This document shows, in pieces, positions 10,985 through 23,303 of a stretch of DNA of 64,000 nucleotides (its first letter is position 1; each line of letters starts with the position of its first letter). The notes below the pieces were generated by a model that was given only the letters and a program-made list of their open reading frames with translations, was not told the DNA's origin and did not search any database. The translations under genes and the position numbers were made by a program. Source of the DNA: Tethya wilhelma (lineage: Eukaryota; Porifera; Demospongiae; Tethyida; Tethyidae); the NCBI GenBank assembly GCA_964030475.1, contig CAXIPT010000003.1:5672962-5736961 (forward strand). The letters run 5' to 3'.

Positions 10985-12555
10985 TTAGGAATGCACCACA
11001 TTGGCTTCTTCACAAGCAGTATGAGTGTTCCCTGCTGAAATCACACCATTCCCGTTCATACCACAATCAGGTGGTGAAGCTGCTCTCTTTTCAGTTTCAT
11101 TTTTTCTTGGTTTCATGCAGACACACACGACTAGGAGCGTCAGTAATACTGCTATCACAGCAGTGAGTACAAACGTACATATGATGGCAGCTGCAAGTTG
11201 TGTGTGCCCCAAATCACAGCTAATGGCAGGGTTAAGGGTTGTAGTAGTGCTAACACCAACACTCATCTCTTCAACAGTTGACGTCAGCACTTTATTGATA
11301 TTATCGTCTATTTCAGGATCAGCCTGTGTGGCATGTGGCTCTTTACTCTCAGTGGTTGGATGTGGTGTTCCATTTCCCAGCGTTAATGACTCACTTGTTG
11401 GCTCCTGGTCTGAAATGGGTGTGAGTAGTTTGATGTATATGACAAGATTCCTTGAGAAAAAATGACTAATCTTGTTAGTGTGCACGTACAGATTAACAGG
11501 ACAACTTGCAAACATAATTCAATATCCAACCTGTGTGCTCACAACTAAATCTCAAGAATGCATGTTTGGAACAGTGTAAACAATTAACACACCTTCAGCC
11601 TCTGTGACAGTCAGTGAGATGGCCATTCTTTGCGTTGTCCCTCGTACTTTGCACGCATACTCCCCAGAATCGGCAACAACAGGGTCAAGGATACGCAACA
11701 CCGATCGCCTACTTGCTACCGTTGAGTTCCCCCCATTCTGAGCTGTGTTTGGCTCTCCATCTTCAAAAGTGATGGTGAATCTGCTATCCATGCTCCCATA
11801 TATTGGGTCTCCTCCTTTAAACCACAGGAGGTCTTCGTCAGGTTGTATGTAGTCTCGCATTTCACAGACCAACTGAACAAAGTCATCCTCCCCTTGCTTG
11901 ACTGTAATCTCTGTCTCTGCTACAAGTAAGTTCACTGAAAGATTAGAAGCAAAGCCAGCATGTCAAAAGTAGAACCTGGCTCAATTTATTCATACCTAAT
12001 AGCTCCAGTTTAGTTGTTGCTGAAAAGGGGAAGTCATTGCAGTTGCATAGACTCTTTGAGAAACCTCTTGGAACAACCTCACATGTATAATATCCCTCAT
12101 CTTTGAAGGACAAGTTTTGAATGAGAAGAACAGAGCTCATCTGTCCTGTGTCTGTAGGTCCTTGAGCGATGCGATATCTCTTGGATGGTGCACTGATGAT
12201 TTGACCATTTGGAATTACCCATCTACTGTCAACAGTTGCATTTACTGGTAGAATGTTGCAAGTCAAAAAGGCAAATGATTGCACTTGTGCACTGGCCTGT
12301 GGTTGAATGGTAACTTCCTTCCCGGGTTCCACAGTCAAATCTGTACAACAAACATTATAATTCCATTGATGCAGAATCAAAGAGCTATGTCTTCACTACA
12401 TTAGTGCAGCCAAAACACAAACCTTGAGCACATACATTCTTAGTTTGTGTACACATAGGCCCAATGCATTGAATCTTACCTGCAGATATCAATTCAAACT
12501 GAACTGAGAGAGAGAGGATTGCGGACACACACCACACCAGAGCTTGAGTCATCAT
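10985..12555 (-). CDS. Two-Ig single-pass receptor, short tail, no kinase
   Basis: Four exons with phase-1 junctions (12555-12480, 12340-11996, 11934-11593, 11409-10985) give 395 residues. Exon 1 encodes a signal peptide. Exons 2 and 3 each encode one Ig domain: the first with FLTCN..SRWV..DEGYYTCEV, the second with LVCEM..LLWF..DSGEYACKV. Exon 4 has a Ser/Thr-rich stalk, a TM helix with a LAAAIICTFVLTAVIAV core, and a tail of about 45 residues with no Tyr-based signalling motif that I can see. Both Ig exons align in order with those of the RTK at 14485-18485 (same W spacing, DEG.Y.CEV and SG.Y.C.V), so this looks like the RTK ectodomain on a kinase-less anchor. It is divergent from that RTK (starts about 1.9 kb apart). 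The decoy or co-receptor role is inferred. Confidence 0.88.
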
Positions 12556-14484
12556 CACAATTAACAGTTACTCTTAAATCCAGTTGTTGGTATAATTATT
12601 ATGTCTTTGTTACATGAGAAGGTATATAGCTAACTTCCTAAACCTTGCTTGGTGCTATTATCCACCACAGCGAACAACTGACTTTTGTGTCAAAGCACTT
12701 GTGATGCATGTTAAAAAGGCTGCTTTGGATGTTACGGGTGGGTGTGTTTTCTCTGATGCCATCAAGTGTCATGGAAATTACCAGTACTTCAAATCTTAGT
12801 GTTTGTACCACTTGGCTGTATTCCATTAGAGGTAGCTAGTCAAAACACAACACACACTCACCACTTGGACAAGTTCCAAGAAGAAAAGACTAATGTTACA
12901 TTCCTATATACACTCAAACCTCATTCCCATGTCTGCGTTCGCATGACGGTTATCCCAAACCCAAGATGCGGTTCATTTTGGTGCCTGATGTAAGGATTCC
13001 CATAACACATCTCACATGTTTACGTGTTTGTGTTTCAAAACAGGAAGACCTTCAATGCTGTTTGTTACTAAGCAGACTTTATGAATTACCAACCCACTTC
13101 CTGCCATTCTCTGATCTAAATACTACAATTGGTGCAACACAAATCATATTTTCAAACAGGACTGCTGGACAACGTTGTGAGGCATCATCAAGTTGTCATT
13201 ATAGAGCTATAGAGCAAGTTGTATAGCTGTTAGCTGACTACTGTACCACTGGATAAGAAAATTACAGGGAGGGAGAGTGTTTGAATTCTGATTTTGAAGG
13301 TAAGCACATGCATGAATTTATCAATCATGCTGCATGACATTAAATGCTATTGAAAGAAAGACCATTGAAACTTTGTATTCAATGTACTGCAATAACGGTA
13401 TGATTTGTATGAAAATTCAGAAAGTTTGTGTAATCATAATATTTTTTGTGTCATGAGTTGCGCATGCAGTGATACACACTTGCTGAAAACACCAAACTTG
13501 TTTGTTTCAGCTTGTGCGTTGGATCAAGATTGACCGGGAGGCCCTGTAACATTGTTACTATATAAAGCTTGGCATGCATGCAAGGAGTGGGTGTTTGGGT
13601 GTCCCACCCTAGACTGTATGTGGACTAGCAATAGCTGGAGACATATTTGTTGCATGTATTTAGTATAGTCAAAACAGTGGCATGCTTTTGACGGTTTACT
13701 GGTCCAGACAATGTATTTCACACAACAATAATAACTTATCCCCTCAGCAAGCCTCATCATGCAGAAACATTGCCTCAGCATAGCAGTATATAGCAGCCAG
13801 CATGATAACAGTTTAGCAGACTTAGATAATAAAAAATTATATTTCACTGCATATACATTGGATCAAACTGGAGCTATATAGGATTTGTGACATATTGTTA
13901 GACCAAATTAGCATCTGTCGCCATCCAATGCATGATGCTAGTTTATTTCAGCAAATTGTATAGCACAGAACAAATCACTAAATGACACTATACAAACTTA
14001 GCCTATCTAGTGCAACATTTCACCACAATTTTTTTTTAAATTTTGAACCATTCCTGTGGCAGTGAGTCAGTGACATACACACACAGTCCTGACAGCCCAT
14101 ACAGAACCCATACCACTCAGCAGATGGTTGTGGTTTCACCTCCTGAATACTAAATGCACACCATGCATGCTTGTGTGTTTATAGAATCCTTTCAATCAAC
14201 ACCTCCATGTTGGGCAAAATGCCCAAGCCATGTATGGCAGCGAGGTGGGCCAACCCTTAGGTGTGGTAATTGGTCCCACCAGTAACAGTATTAGTCACAG
14301 TCAGTGTGTAGGTGGTTTATAACTTGCACTCGATGTCATCACTGCATATGCATGAAAATCATTTCAGTTCAATCCAAGTGTAGAATTTTTGTATCAGATG
14401 TTCACTTGGAAGTTTATATGATCGTATGCATGTAGTTCAGTTTTGGCTTGTTTCTTGTTTGTTGTAGCCTACAGGACACACATT
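12556..14484. other. Divergent intergenic region between two Ig receptor genes
   Basis: This 1.9-kb spacer separates the starts of the 2xIg receptor (minus) and the 2xIg RTK (plus) and should hold both promoters. Open frames here are short and have no recognisable domain. I see no CpG-rich box or strong motif array. Confidence 0.4.
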
Positions 14485-17400
14485 ATGAGGAAGGGTCTCT
14501 TCTCTTTGCTAACTTTGACTCTCATTTTGTCTGGAGCAACATTTTGTTCAAGTGGTGAGTTGCTGCACTATGTTCAAAACAATAAATGTATAATATTATT
14601 ATTATGCCCATTTATTTTTATCCTTTAGAGCTCACTGTCTCCGTTCAAAATGAAGAAGAAGTATCACCAGATGGTTCAGGACCAACTTCATTGTTAATTT
14701 TGCAGTGCATAGTAGAACCAAGCACAGTACAAGATAATGAATTTGAATCACAATGGACAACTCCTAGTGGTGAAACTTTGTCTGAAGGAACTAACAACAA
14801 TAAATACATTATACAACAGACTAGAGTAACACCAGCGGGTTTTAGTCAGCAGGTATCAGCAACTGTACTGGTGATAAGAGATATAACATATACTGATGAA
14901 GGAAACTATATCTGTGAAGTACGGAATTCTAGTGCCAGTTCTGCAGAGTGGCTAACAGACACTATAAGAGTATTATTATTGGGTAAGCAACTAAGCAAGC
15001 ACTATACTGTTATAGATATCTCTCACTAGTCTGATGTATAATGTAAATGCATTGATCTTCCCTTACAGTGGACTTACGAGTCAATGAGAGTCGGGTTGAT
15101 GCATTTGACAACCAAACAAGTGTGGAATTGAGTTGTGAGATGATCTACCATGTCCGGCCTGATAGCCTATTCCAGTGGTTTGGTCCAGACAACCAGAGAA
15201 TCACAACTGGTGTTAGCTATAGAGAGGGTGTTCAACAATTTAGCATTGGCAATAGAAGTCCTACACCAGTTGATATAACTAGAATCTCTACCTTGACTCT
15301 TGCCAATCCTGAGGCATCAAATTCAGGCAACTACACCTGCAGAGTGGTAGGGACAGAGGCATCAGCAGTTGTAGAATTGGCTGTTGCTGGAACCCCAACT
15401 ACAGGTGAGCAATAGGCTTGTCTTTCTTATAACTACTTAATACTTTAAAAGGTAGAATTCCGTTTCAACCGTAATACATACAAATTCTTGATCCAATTTT
15501 TTCTTACAAATTTTACCAATTCTTCAAAGCTGCCCTGTTTTCTCATCCTATTTACACGGGTGTCCATTTATACGCATTTTGTTGTTACTCATACTCAATT
15601 GTATATGTCCCTTTTCTGGATACCCGCCAATACAACATAAATCATCTTCTCCTACAGCCCACATGGTTCAATAAAGACTAACACACACACTAGTATAGTG
15701 TTGTGGGAAGGTTTATATGTATATGAATATAACTCCTTACTATGCCAAGTATTCTTACAAATAAGTTCACGAAAATGCAGAGAGTTGGCAGTATCTAGTT
15801 AAGGGTAGTTGGCTAATACAGTAGCAATAATTGAAGCTATTTCTTTGTCTGCCAAGAAAATACCAACTATACTGAAACGGAATTCTACATTTCCAAGTTA
15901 AAGCATATATACCGATAGTACACTTGTAAAAAAATCAGTGCTAGTATCCACGATTATAAAGAGTCTTCCTCTTGCTTCTAAATGTAGATATCGGTTTAAC
16001 CACATCCCAGTCAGATCCTGACACTACCTCAACTGATACTGCCTCCTCTTCTGCTCCAAATGCATTCCCCCTACCACCTGTAATTGGAGCCATCGCGGGG
16101 TTCCTTGGCATTATTGTTCTTGTGCTGGTTATAATCATCGTACTAGTCTCGATGCGCAAGAAGAAAGGCGGTTCAGTTACTCTCATATCAAACGACTTTC
16201 ATGAGAATGTTGCTTATGAATCAGCCAACAACGGTGGAGCTTTGAACGGATCCCGAGCCAAGTACGCACATGTGGATAAATCTGACTCACCTCCTCCACC
16301 ACTGCCAGCACGGCCACCTACCAACCTCAGCATCAGTGTTGGTAATTCTATCCACTCTGTGTCCGTCGAGCGAGAACCTCCGGGCTACGAGACACCCGAC
16401 ATCACTTTTAGTGGAGAGAAGAGCGGAAAGTACGACCCTTACTACGATACTCCTGATGAAATCAAACCATTGCCTCCTCCGCCACCAAAAAATCCAACTC
16501 GTGCTCTTCCAAACGTCTCAAGAACCTACTATGATGAAGTGGAGGTCATCAGACCATACGACATGTCGACAGTTCCTTCACCAGCAGCAGTTCTGAGTGG
16601 TTCACTGCCAAGGAATGTCCTTGAGCAGCGCAACCCTGATTTCAGCTATCCAACAGATGTGTCAGCAATAAACAACAACGAGTTTACAACCGAGAGAGAT
16701 TACGACCAGATTTACAGCGAGCCTCTTGATCCTGCCATGCTTCGCCACGAGTATGACTTGGAGGTTGAGAACAATGAAGCTCTTCCCTACAGTGCCATCT
16801 ACGAAGACCCACAGCCACTCCAAGATGGAATAGCACCCTATCAGGTCACCAACGACAACATCATTGAAGTGAGGAAACTAGGAACGGGACAGTTTGGCCA
16901 CGTTATTTTAGCAAAAACAAAAGGAATCAGCTTGAAGGACATGAACTTAAGTGAAACAGACACAGATCGAAATCGGAGCATACTGGTTGCCATCAAGAAA
17001 CTCAAGCCAGATGCTGAAAGCTGTCTCATGGAAGCCTTTGACAAAGAAGTTAAGTTCATGTCGAGACTTAACCATGACAACGTGATTCGACTTCTAGGAG
17101 TGTGTTCCGGTACCGAATCCTTCATCATGATGGAGTACATGGAGAATGGAGATCTCAACCAGTTTCTACAGAAACAGAGATTAATGCCAGATACGATAAG
17201 TGGTCTTCAAGAGAATGAAGTCACCCCAATCATTCTGCTCTATATGGGTGTTCAGATTGCCAGCGGAATGCACTATCTTGCTTCTCACAGGTTTGTTCAT
17301 CGCGATCTTGCAACACGTAACTGCCTCNCAGCAGCAGTTCTGAGTGGTTCTCTTCCGAGGAATGTCCTTGAGCAGCGCAACCCTGATTTCAGCTATCCAA

Positions 17401-18485
17401 CAGATGTGTCAGCAATAAACAACAACGAGTTTACAACCGAGAGAGATTACGACCAGATTTACAGCGAGCCTCTTGATCCTGCCATGCTTCGCCATGAGTA
17501 TGATTTGGAGGTTGAGAACAATGAAGCTCTTCCCTACAGTGCCATCTACGAAGACCCACAGCCACTCCAAGATGGAATAGCACCCTATCAGGTTACCAAC
17601 GACAACATCATTGAAGTGAGGAAACTAGGAACGGGACAGTTTGGCCATGTTATTTTAGCAAAAACGAAAGGAATCAGCTTGAAGGACATGAACTTGAGTG
17701 AAACAGATACAGATCGAAATCGAAGCATACTGGTTGCCATCAAGAAACTCAAGCCAGATGCTGAAAGCTGTCTCATGGAAGCCTTTGACAAAGAAGTGAA
17801 ATTCATGTCGAGACTTAACCACGACAACGTGATTCGACTTCTTGGAGTGTGTTCTGGTACCGAATCCTTCATCATGATGGAGTACATGGAGAATGGAGAT
17901 CTCAACCAGTTTCTACAGAAACAGAGATTAATGCCAGATACGATAAGTGGTCTTCAAGAGAATGAAGTCACCCCAATCATTCTGCTCTATATGGGTGTTC
18001 AGATTGCCAGCGGAATGCACTATCTTGCTTCTCACAGGTTCGTTCATCGCGATCTCGCAACACGTAACTGCCTCGTTGGAAAAGATTTTGTGGTTAAGAT
18101 CTCCGATTTTGGCATGAGTAGGAGTCTCTATGAGTCAGCGTACTACCGTGTACAAGGCACACTGGTGCTACCCATCAGGTGGATGGCATGTGAAACTTTC
18201 TACGGCAAGTTTTCCGTCAAATCTGATGCCTGGGCATTCGGAGTCTCTCTCTGGGAGATTTACACTCTGGGAAAGATTGATCCCTATGACAACATGACCG
18301 ATGAGGAGGTGATAGCTGATGCAATCCGAGGACCAGACAGAAGACTTCCAGAAAAACCTGAAGCTTGCCCACAAGATGTGTACGACATCATGCTTAGGTG
18401 TTGGGTCCATGAACCGTCAATGCGTGCGGACTTTGGTGAAATTTACTCTCGTCTATTTATGATATACACAAGACAAGCTTTATAA
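14485..18485 (+). CDS. Receptor tyrosine kinase with two Ig domains (kinase exon duplicated in assembly)
   Basis: Exons 14485-14554, 14629-14982, 15069-15404 and 15988-18485 join in phase 1. Exon 1 is a signal peptide. Exon 2 is an Ig domain (LQCIV..SQWTT..DEGNYICEV) and exon 3 a second (LSCEM..FQWF..SGNYTCRV). Exon 4 carries a short stalk, a TM helix (FLGIIVLVLVIIIVLV core), Pro-rich SH3-type sites (PPPPLPARPP, LPPPPPPKNP), Tyr sites (YDQIYSEP, YSAIYEDP) and the kinase. Motifs are GTGQFG, VAIKKLK, HRDLATRN, DFGMSRS (18104 on), YYRVQGT and LPIRWMACE. As written, 746 bases (16582-17327) recur at 17329-18074 on the other side of one N, giving a second juxtamembrane part and half kinase. Removing that repeat leaves an ordinary RTK of about 836 residues, which I take as the real gene. 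An ATTAAA signal lies at 18570-18575. Confidence 0.9.
16582..18074 (+). repeat. 746-bp tandem duplication split by a single N
   Basis: Copy 1 is 16582-17327, N at 17328, copy 2 is 17329-18074, offset 747. The differences I noticed are mostly silent third-position changes (for example GCCACGAG against GCCATGAG), as expected between two alleles. It ends mid-kinase, immediately after the HRDLATRNCL codons. This is best read as two haplotype contigs abutted rather than overlapped. Confidence 0.85.
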
Positions 18486-19070
18486 GGACAAAAGAGTATT
18501 GTTTATTATAGTTGTATGTTTTAAGATTGCTGTTTATATTATACTGAAACACTGGAGCATGTGAGTATTATTAAAGATTTATATTATATATATATATTTA
18601 TTAGTTCTTATAGAAGTGATGCGAACTGAAGCTCACTAGCCACTTTTCTTTATTCTGTACCTCACACCGTAAGGGCCTCTGTGTATATGAAGATCTTTGC
18701 ATACACATTTTGGCTATGACATGCAAACTATAGTTATGTGTATTATGTTGACACTAGCTGTATATGCACATATATTGTGTGTTCACAGTATTTCCTTTAT
18801 GTACATGCAATATTGATGAAATTTCTTCGCTTCAAAACACCACTACAAACGTTGGTTGGCTTACTTCCAATGTTGTTACCATAGAGTAATGTTAGAGTAT
18901 TTGACACTTGTTGGCAAGCTATACTAAAACAATATACTCATCTACACACATACAGTCAACACACGCCTACAACCTCAAGCCCACTGACCACACATAATTA
19001 ATGCTCTATGAATACTTATATACCCATACATGCACTGTCGTGTTTATAAACTGTTGCTTGAAACTTGCAG
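18486..19070. other. Short spacer between two RTK kinase exons
   Basis: It contains the 3' end of the 2xIg RTK and its ATTAAA signal, and ends in an acceptor (AAACTTGCAG, 19061-19070). I find no signal peptide or Ig exon for the next kinase exon. Confidence 0.55.
18570..18575 (+). terminator. ATTAAA polyadenylation signal of the 2xIg RTK
   Basis: ATTAAA 85 bases after the stop codon at 18483-18485, followed by a TA-rich run. It is a known variant polyadenylation signal. Confidence 0.5.
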
Positions 19071-20932
19071 GGCCGACAATTCCAAACGACACTTCCTCTG
19101 TAATGTTAACCACGAGTTCAGAGACTGAAGAAACCACACTCTCCTCCGGTGAGGACGACTCCAATGGTCTCCCTCTCAATCTCATCCTCGTGGTCGGGAT
19201 AATCGGTGCCTGTATTCTCATAGTGCTCATCATAGCCGTGCTGGTCATGATCTGTTCCATAGGCATTGCAGTGAACAAGGCAAAGCAGAAGAAGAACGAC
19301 AGTGATCCAAAGCGTAAACAAAAGGAGACAAACTACACTCCCAATTCAAGACCACTCTATGCCCAGGTGATCAGGCCAGATGGCTCGCTGAGAAGACAAC
19401 GTGATGTTGAGACACCACCCTCTCCAGTTTCTATTGAAGAAGAGCCAGTCATTCAACTGCCTCCTGAGCCTCAACCCAGAGAGATTCTTGCCTATGGTAT
19501 CAACTCACCCAATAGATTCCGACCTCTTCCACCTCCTCCAGTTGTTACTCCTCAACCTCCGATTGTTGTCGTGCACCAACCACTGGATACACCTCATCAA
19601 TCAAAAGACTACAGTTCCCCAAGTGAGTCAATAGACGGAAGCAGCACTTGTGGATACATCCCTCAAAGCTTCATCACAAGATTTAGTGCGACACAACCAA
19701 ACAGGGAGGATCCTGACAGCTACTATGATACAGTTGAAGTTGTTCATCACGAACGGTCAAGTCTCACTTCCTCCCTTCAGCCACTGATGGCCTCAACAAG
19801 TGGCGCCACCTCTGACTCTTCAGAGGGTTACTATCAACGACCCAACTCACGACCTGCCACACTTCCAAGAAAGAAGCCAGACGTTGATTATGACTACACT
19901 TACAATGAGCATCTGGAACCATCCATGCTCAAGGCATCGATTAGCTTTGAGAGTGATCAAGCTCCATTACCTTATGCCCCAATTTACGATACTCCTCGAA
20001 GGTTGAGAAATTCTGAAAGACCTCTCGAGATTTCTCAAAAGCATGTCGTGGAGATACGAAATCTCGGATTTGGCCATTTTGGCAAAGTCGTCCTTGGTGC
20101 CACAACAGGTCTGAGCCTCAAAGATCTCAAGCTGGGTAACAATGATGATAAGTCCTGTAGCCTTCTTGTGGCAATGAAGAAGCTGAGGAACGATGCAGAT
20201 GTGTCTCTCAGAGTGAGCTTTCAGAAAGAACTCAAGTTTATTTCACGACTCAAACACGCCAATGTTGTTCGTCTTCTTGGTGTCTCCACTGTCCCAGATG
20301 ATTCGTTCCTCATAATGGAATACATGGAGAATGGTGATCTACACAGCTTCTTGAACAAACAGACTTTGGTAGACGACAAAGTCGAAGCCTTGGGAGAAAA
20401 TGACATCACCCCTCTCATTCTATTGTACATTTCGGTACAGATTGCAAGTGGAATGAGATACCTAGCCTCTAAAAAGTTCGTTCATCGTGATCTTGCTACC
20501 CGGAATTGTCTCGTGGGAAGGGACTTTGTGATCAAGATTTCAGATTTCGGAATGAGCTGTAACCTCTACAACTCACTCTACTACCGGGTAGAAGGACGTT
20601 TGATACTACCCATTCGATGGATGGCCTACGAATGCTTCTATGGCAAGTTCTCTGTTAAATCAGACATCTGGGCCTTTGGGATTGTAGTCTGGGAAATATA
20701 CACCTTCGCTAAGAATGAACCGTACAGTGACATGACAGACCAAGAATACATTCGTGATGCAATTAAAGGGGCAAAGCGAAAATTACTCCCTAAGCCTGAT
20801 TTATGTCCCAATGAGATTTACGATGTGATGCAACGTTGCTTTGTGCACGAACCAGGCATGAGGGCAGATTTTGAGGAGATTTATTCACGTCTTTTTCTAA
20901 CGTACACTAAAATGAGTGAACAAACAGGTTAA
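19071..20932 (+). CDS. RTK TM-plus-kinase exon without its own ectodomain
   Basis: One open exon starts at a phase-1 acceptor (19071) and encodes 620 residues: a Ser/Thr-rich stalk, a TM helix (IIGACILIVLIIAVLVMI), a Pro-rich and Tyr-rich juxtamembrane region (PLPPPPVV, YYDTVEV, YDYTYNEH, YAPIYDTP) and a complete kinase. Kinase motifs are GFGHFG in the Gly loop, VAMKKL, HRDLATRN (Asp codon 20489-20491), DFG at 20543 followed by MSC where paralogues have MSR, and LPIRWMAYE. It is most like the kinase of the 14485-18485 gene. No ectodomain exon lies in the 586 bp before it. It may be an alternative last exon of the upstream 2xIg gene, whose exon 3 donor has the matching phase, or a gene whose 5' exons were lost in assembly. 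The first ATG in the open frame (19001) lies in probable intron sequence. Confidence 0.85.
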
Positions 20933-22647
20933 AACGAAAAGACACACTTTACCAACGGACAACTTGGTACACTTTCAGTTTCACACTACAAATAATCAGA
21001 TCATAAATTCATGATGTTTCTTTTCAGAATCATTTTCATACATCATATTATCCACAGGCCACAGCACTTTTTTATTTCTCATACACATTCATTTGCAGTC
21101 AGTATTATTGTGCAAGATGCATGCTAGGTTTATTTAAACTCATTATCTTAATTTAAGCACAAATTGTCAACAATTTAATTTACTCAATCATTCATTCTTT
21201 CAGACATCCATTCATAATTACAGTAACTATTTCATCAAGTTTTTACCATGGAAATTATAAGCGTGTTATCCTCACTACAATACAAAAGGGTGTATGGTGT
21301 AAAGTTTAAGCAGAACATTACTCATCTGCCGGTATCAATGTGCTATTGTAACAGTTAGGGTCTGTATGAGAATAATCTGACCAAATGTACGTGTAGGTAA
21401 TTGCTTGTATTCGTTGAGAGTATGGAAACAAACAAAATTATTGTCAGCCAAAAGAATATCAATGGTGAAGGTATACAAAAAGTAGGCACAACTCCTACAC
21501 ATCCTCAAAACATTGATCCCACATCCAATGGTGGGCAAACTGTATAAGTGGGGCATAAACTGTTTGACATTATCTGTATACCACCTCCTTCACAATGAGG
21601 GATGCACAGTACACATGATCTTGTGTGTTCTTCATCCATTTATGGTCCAAGCTGTTGTATTCATAACAGGATATCACAAGCAATGACAATTTTTTTACCC
21701 TGACTTGGACCGATTATCTAAGCACACCTACAGCATTGTGTATAATTATGGTGGGCATGTGCCATTTGTGGTGTATAAACAGTTTAATCCTAACAACATC
21801 CTGGCCATCAGCTCTAGCCACTGAAGGTAGTCAGGCACCACTCCAGCAATGGCATGATGATGGCTTGTTGTCAGAAGCTTCTATGTACAAATGGAGAGTG
21901 CTCCATGAATTGATAATTATCAAAAAAAAAGTTGCTATGGAAGACCCATTAGTACACAGGTATAATGCAAAGATGGACGCATGATATTATACACAAAAAG
22001 GAATGACAGTTCCAACAATCGTACACCCAACCAAGCATATGATTTCACTATAAAAGTTGATCAAAAACCATTGTACTATGTATGTCTTTCAACAGGAAAA
22101 TAACCTAACATTATTACGATGTAGACTTTACTGACATTCCTAGCCAAACATACGGCCTGGGCTGTCGCTAAGCGCTACCAGCAGAGAAAACATACTGCAT
22201 ATGCAAGACAATCTTCTATCAAAAACATGATCATTTTATTAATGCACAGTCATCATGGTAATTATCAAGTTTGGTAGCCAAGTAGACCCATCACCTTGAA
22301 TACACAATGTACACACAGACAAAGTGCCCATTGTAATGGGAGCCAATGGCAATGTGATCTCAATGCAATGCTATTATGGCTGTGGTGGTGTCATTGGAGC
22401 AGCTGGTGGGAAGCCCCAGAGGAATGAATGCCTGAATACCACTAATTCCATTTTCTTTTGACACTGATACTTGTGGGAAAATGATTGTTCTATGATAAAC
22501 TACCATAGTCTTGTGAAAGCCTGGGACTGAGGCTAGACTGATGGGATATCACATTACCATACACCCCCTCATAGGTAACTTACTGTTACTATGGTGCTGT
22601 AAATCACTGCCTAGCTAGCTTGCTGCAATACATCCTCTTGCGTCATC

Positions 22648-22650
<3 letters not shown>
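20933..22650. other. Intergenic, no gene seen
   Basis: About 1.7 kb of AT-rich DNA following the kinase exon. The open frames are short and lack domains. No repeat family from elsewhere in the window is recognised. Confidence 0.4.

Positions 22651-22710
<60 letters not shown>
22651..22710. repeat. (TG)30 microsatellite at gap edge
   Basis: An uninterrupted TG run of 60 bases ends at the assembly gap, which it probably caused. Confidence 0.95.
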
Positions 22711-23048
22711 NNNNNNNNNNNNNNNNNNNNNNNNNNNNNNNNNNNNNNNNNNNNNNNNNNNNNNNNNNNNNNNNNNNNNNNNNNNNNNNNNNNNNNNNNN
22801 NNNNNNNNNNNNNNNNNNNNNNNNNNNNNNNNNNNNNNNNNNNNNNNNNNNNNNNNNNNNNNNNNNNNNNNNNNNNNNNNNNNNNNNNNNNNNNNNNNNN
22901 NNNNNNNNNNNNNNNNNNNNNNNNNNNNNNNNNNNNNNNNNNNNNNNNNNNNNNNNNNNNNNNNNNNNNNNNNNNNNNNNNNNNNNNNNNNNNNNNNNNN
23001 NNNNNNNNNNNNNNNNNNNNNNNNNNNNNNNNNNNNNNNNNNNNNNNN
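22711..23048. other. Assembly gap (338 N)
   Basis: A run of N; content unknown. Confidence 0.99.
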
Positions 23049-23250
23049 CCATGGACCATATAGTCCACAGCACTGTGTACTACCTATCTATCCCACCAGG
23101 CTGTTGCTGCCAGCTTTCCCTTTTTAGCCTTACTTTAATGCAATCTCTAATAATAATAATATATTGCACTAGACCCCTATCCCTTGCCCCAGCCCTAGCG
23201 CTACCCCTAGCCCTAGCCACGGCCTCAGCCCTAGCTTAGTAGACTAGCCT

Positions 23251-23303
23251 AAGCACCAGCAAGAGACTGGGGCCCATAGGGCCCCAGTCTCTTGCTTGTG
23301 CTT
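23251..23303. repeat. Near-perfect 25-bp inverted repeat (hairpin)
   Basis: Arms 23251-23275 and 23279-23303 pair with one mismatch around a 3-base loop; the inner 18 pairs (AGCAAGAGACTGGGGCCC) are perfect. A CCCTAG-like run (23180-23235) precedes it. It may be a MITE relic or a structured RNA upstream of ATG5. Confidence 0.6.

Noticed and set aside
13524..13847. 107-residue minus-strand frame between the Ig genes
   Set aside because: No domain, no signal peptide, no splice context.
16841..17905. Two nearly identical minus-strand frames inside the RTK kinase exon
   Set aside because: Antisense shadows of the duplicated kinase exon.
15972..18485. A true two-kinase receptor (JAK-like double kinase domain)
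   Set aside because: The first copy stops mid-domain at an N and matches the second almost base for base; an assembly join explains it.
22615..23239. Long frames across the N gap
   Set aside because: Made of N and a TG repeat.
23180..23240. CCCTAG-rich run as an interstitial telomere
   Set aside because: Units are irregular (CCCTAGCGC, CCCCTAGC) and few; not a TTAGGG array.
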